In this document: one piece after another, positions 6,364 to 7,316 of the stretch
Numbering within the stretch: position 1 is the first letter of the stretch
Layout: every line of letters begins with the position of its first letter
Source: Paracoccaceae bacterium
Lineage (GTDB): Bacteria > Pseudomonadota > Alphaproteobacteria > Rhodobacterales > Rhodobacteraceae
Length of the DNA stretch: 7,316 nt
Direction of reading: 5' to 3'
Assembly: GCA_016764835.1 (NCBI GenBank)
Contig: JAESRD010000135.1
Coordinates: 1-7,316, forward strand
Made by a program: the position numbers and the translations under genes
The notes under the pieces: model-generated
What the model saw: only the letters and a program-made list of their open reading frames with translations
What the model was told of the DNA's origin: nothing
The model's database searches: none

Positions 6364-6382
6364 AGTGAAGCGAGTCTTCACT
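6364..6382. promoter_or_regulatory. Inverted repeat, candidate operator for the ROK regulator
   Basis: AGTGAAG (6364-6370) and CTTCACT (6376-6382) form a perfect 7-base inverted repeat around CGAGT. It begins at the predicted transcription start of the xylF-like gene, about 41 bases before its start codon, a classic position for a repressor operator. I did not find a second copy in the intergenic region. It could also fold as a short hairpin in the 5' leader, but no T-run follows. Confidence 0.6.
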
Positions 6383-6411
6383 GGCTCGGCTAAGATCGGG
6401 TCTTGATTCCT

Positions 6412-6419
6412 AGGGAGGA
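6412..6419 (+). promoter_or_regulatory. Strong ribosome binding site of the xylF-like gene
   Basis: AGGGAGGA ends four bases before the ATG at 6424. It is the strongest Shine-Dalgarno in the window, fits the high expression usual for periplasmic binding proteins, and fixes the start. Confidence 0.85.
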
Positions 6420-6423
6420 AATT

Positions 6424-7316
6424 ATGCGTAACGCACTTATTGCAGCTGTCGCAGCGACAGTTGGCTTTACTTCAGCAGCCTATGCTGATTCACACGGCAT
6501 CACAGTTGGCGTCAGCTGGTCTAACTTTCAAGAAGAGCGCTGGAAGACAGATGAGGCAGCAATTGTTGCCGCACTTGAAGCCGCCGGGGCAACTTATGTT
6601 TCCGCCGACGCTCAGTCTTCTTCAACCAAGCAGCTGGCCGACATCGAGAACCTGATCGCTCAGGGCGTTGATGCGCTGATCATTCTTGGCCAAGACACAA
6701 CGGCTGTTATCCCTGCGGTTCAGGCTGCTGTTGATGAGGATATCCCGGTTGTTGCTTATGATCGTCTGATCGAAGATGACCGTGCATTCTACCTGACATT
6801 TGACAATGTCGAAGTTGGCCGCATGCAGGCACGCGCCGTGTTTGAAGCAATGCCGAGCGGCCGCTACGTCATGATCAAAGGGTCGCCAACTGATCCAAAC
6901 GCAGACTTCCTGCGCGCTGGTCAGCAAGAGATCCTGCAAGCTGCTATTGATAGCGGTGCGATCACGATCGTTGCAGAAGCCTATACTGATGGCTGGTTGC
7001 CTGCCAACGCGCAGCGCAACATGGAGCAGATCCTGACCGAAGCTGATAACGGCGTTGACGCTGTTGTGGCCTCGAATGACGGTACTGCTGGTGGCGTTGT
7101 TGCCGCTCTTACCGCGCAGGGCATGCAGGGTATTCCTGTTTCTGGCCAAGACGGCGACCACGCCGCTCTGAACCGGGTTGCTGCGGGCACGCAGACTGTA
7201 TCTGTCTGGAAAGACGCACGTGCACTGGGCTTTGCAGCTGGTAACATTGCAGCAGCGCTGGCTTCCGGTGCGGATAAATCGGACATTGCGGACGCTCAAA
7301 AATGGACCGCACCAAG
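6424..7316 (+). CDS. xylF: D-xylose ABC transporter substrate-binding protein, XylF-like (partial, C-terminus beyond right edge)
   Basis: This is the periplasmic sugar-binding component of an ABC importer; 297 codons are present before the window ends. A signal peptide (1-21) ends AYA before DS. The mature part follows E. coli XylF closely in motif order: EERWKTD (37-43), QLADIENLIAQGVDALII (70-87), VVAYDRLIEDD (109-119), YLTFDNVEVGRMQA (123-136), KGSPTDPNADFLRAGQ (152-167), DGWLPANAQRNMEQIL (189-204), VVASNDGTAGG (214-224), SGQDGDHAALNRVAAGTQT (240-258). YDR, SND and GQD lie in the sugar-binding cleft in this family. E. coli XylF has 330 residues, so roughly 35-50 are probably missing. It begins a likely xylFHG operon, with permease and ATPase genes expected past the right edge. 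Its base composition is less extreme in GC than its neighbours', as often seen in highly expressed genes. D-xylose is the likely ligand; a related pentose remains possible. Confidence 0.93.
   Translation, partial: MRNALIAAVAATVGFTSAAYADSHGITVGVSWSNFQEERWKTDEAAIVAALEAAGATYVSADAQSSSTKQLADIENLIAQGVDALIILGQDTTAVIPAVQAAVDEDIPVVAYDRLIEDDRAFYLTFDNVEVGRMQARAVFEAMPSGRYVMIKGSPTDPNADFLRAGQQEILQAAIDSGAITIVAEAYTDGWLPANAQRNMEQILTEADNGVDAVVASNDGTAGGVVAALTAQGMQGIPVSGQDGDHAALNRVAAGTQTVSVWKDARALGFAAGNIAAALASGADKSDIADAQKWTAP

Noticed and set aside
6622..7299. Minus-strand open frame of 225 codons opposite the xylF-like gene
   Set aside because: The plus strand has a strong ribosome binding site, a signal peptide and XylF motifs throughout; the antisense product resembles nothing known.

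Overview
The window looks like chromosomal DNA of an alphaproteobacterium, most likely a Rhodobacteraceae/Roseobacter-group member. The evidence is a GC-rich coding bias, an ImuA/ImuB pair, an alphaproteobacterial LexA box of the form GTTC-N7-GTTC, and a XylF-type sugar-binding protein transcribed away from a ROK regulator. It contains five protein genes, two of them cut by the window edges. I saw no tRNA, rRNA, CRISPR array, insertion sequence or attachment site.

Left block (1-1787, minus strand): imuA followed by imuB. These are the accessory factors of the ImuA-ImuB-DnaE2 mutasome for error-prone repair of damaged DNA. imuB runs off the left edge, and dnaE2 would be expected beyond it. A perfect LexA box (1748-1762) overlaps the -10 of a readable promoter for imuA, so this is an SOS-controlled operon.

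Centre (1898-4810): an exported di-heme c-type cytochrome of the bacterial cytochrome c peroxidase/MauG superfamily (plus strand) faces an exported FG-GAP/VCBS propeller protein of the CRTAC1 type with a C-terminal ASPIC/UnbV domain (minus strand). Their stop codons interlock in one CTAG palindrome at 3302-3305, leaving no intergenic DNA. By anchor-motif alignment the peroxidase has His at the inter-heme Trp position and His at the variable sixth-ligand position of the second heme. I know of no described function for such a pair. It is the best candidate here for an undescribed system, possibly an oxidase with a protein substrate or partner.

Right block (4807-7316): the CRTAC1 gene is joined by a 4-base ATGA overlap to the end of a ROK-family regulator, so the two are probably one translationally coupled operon. 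The regulator is transcribed away from a gene encoding a XylF-like D-xylose-binding protein, cut at the right edge. The 234-base divergent region carries a TTGACA promoter and a perfect 7-5-7 inverted repeat just past the predicted start of transcription, a good candidate operator. The layout suggests a xylose-responsive switch controlling a xylFHG-type importer, with the unexpected addition of an exported propeller protein in the regulator's own operon.
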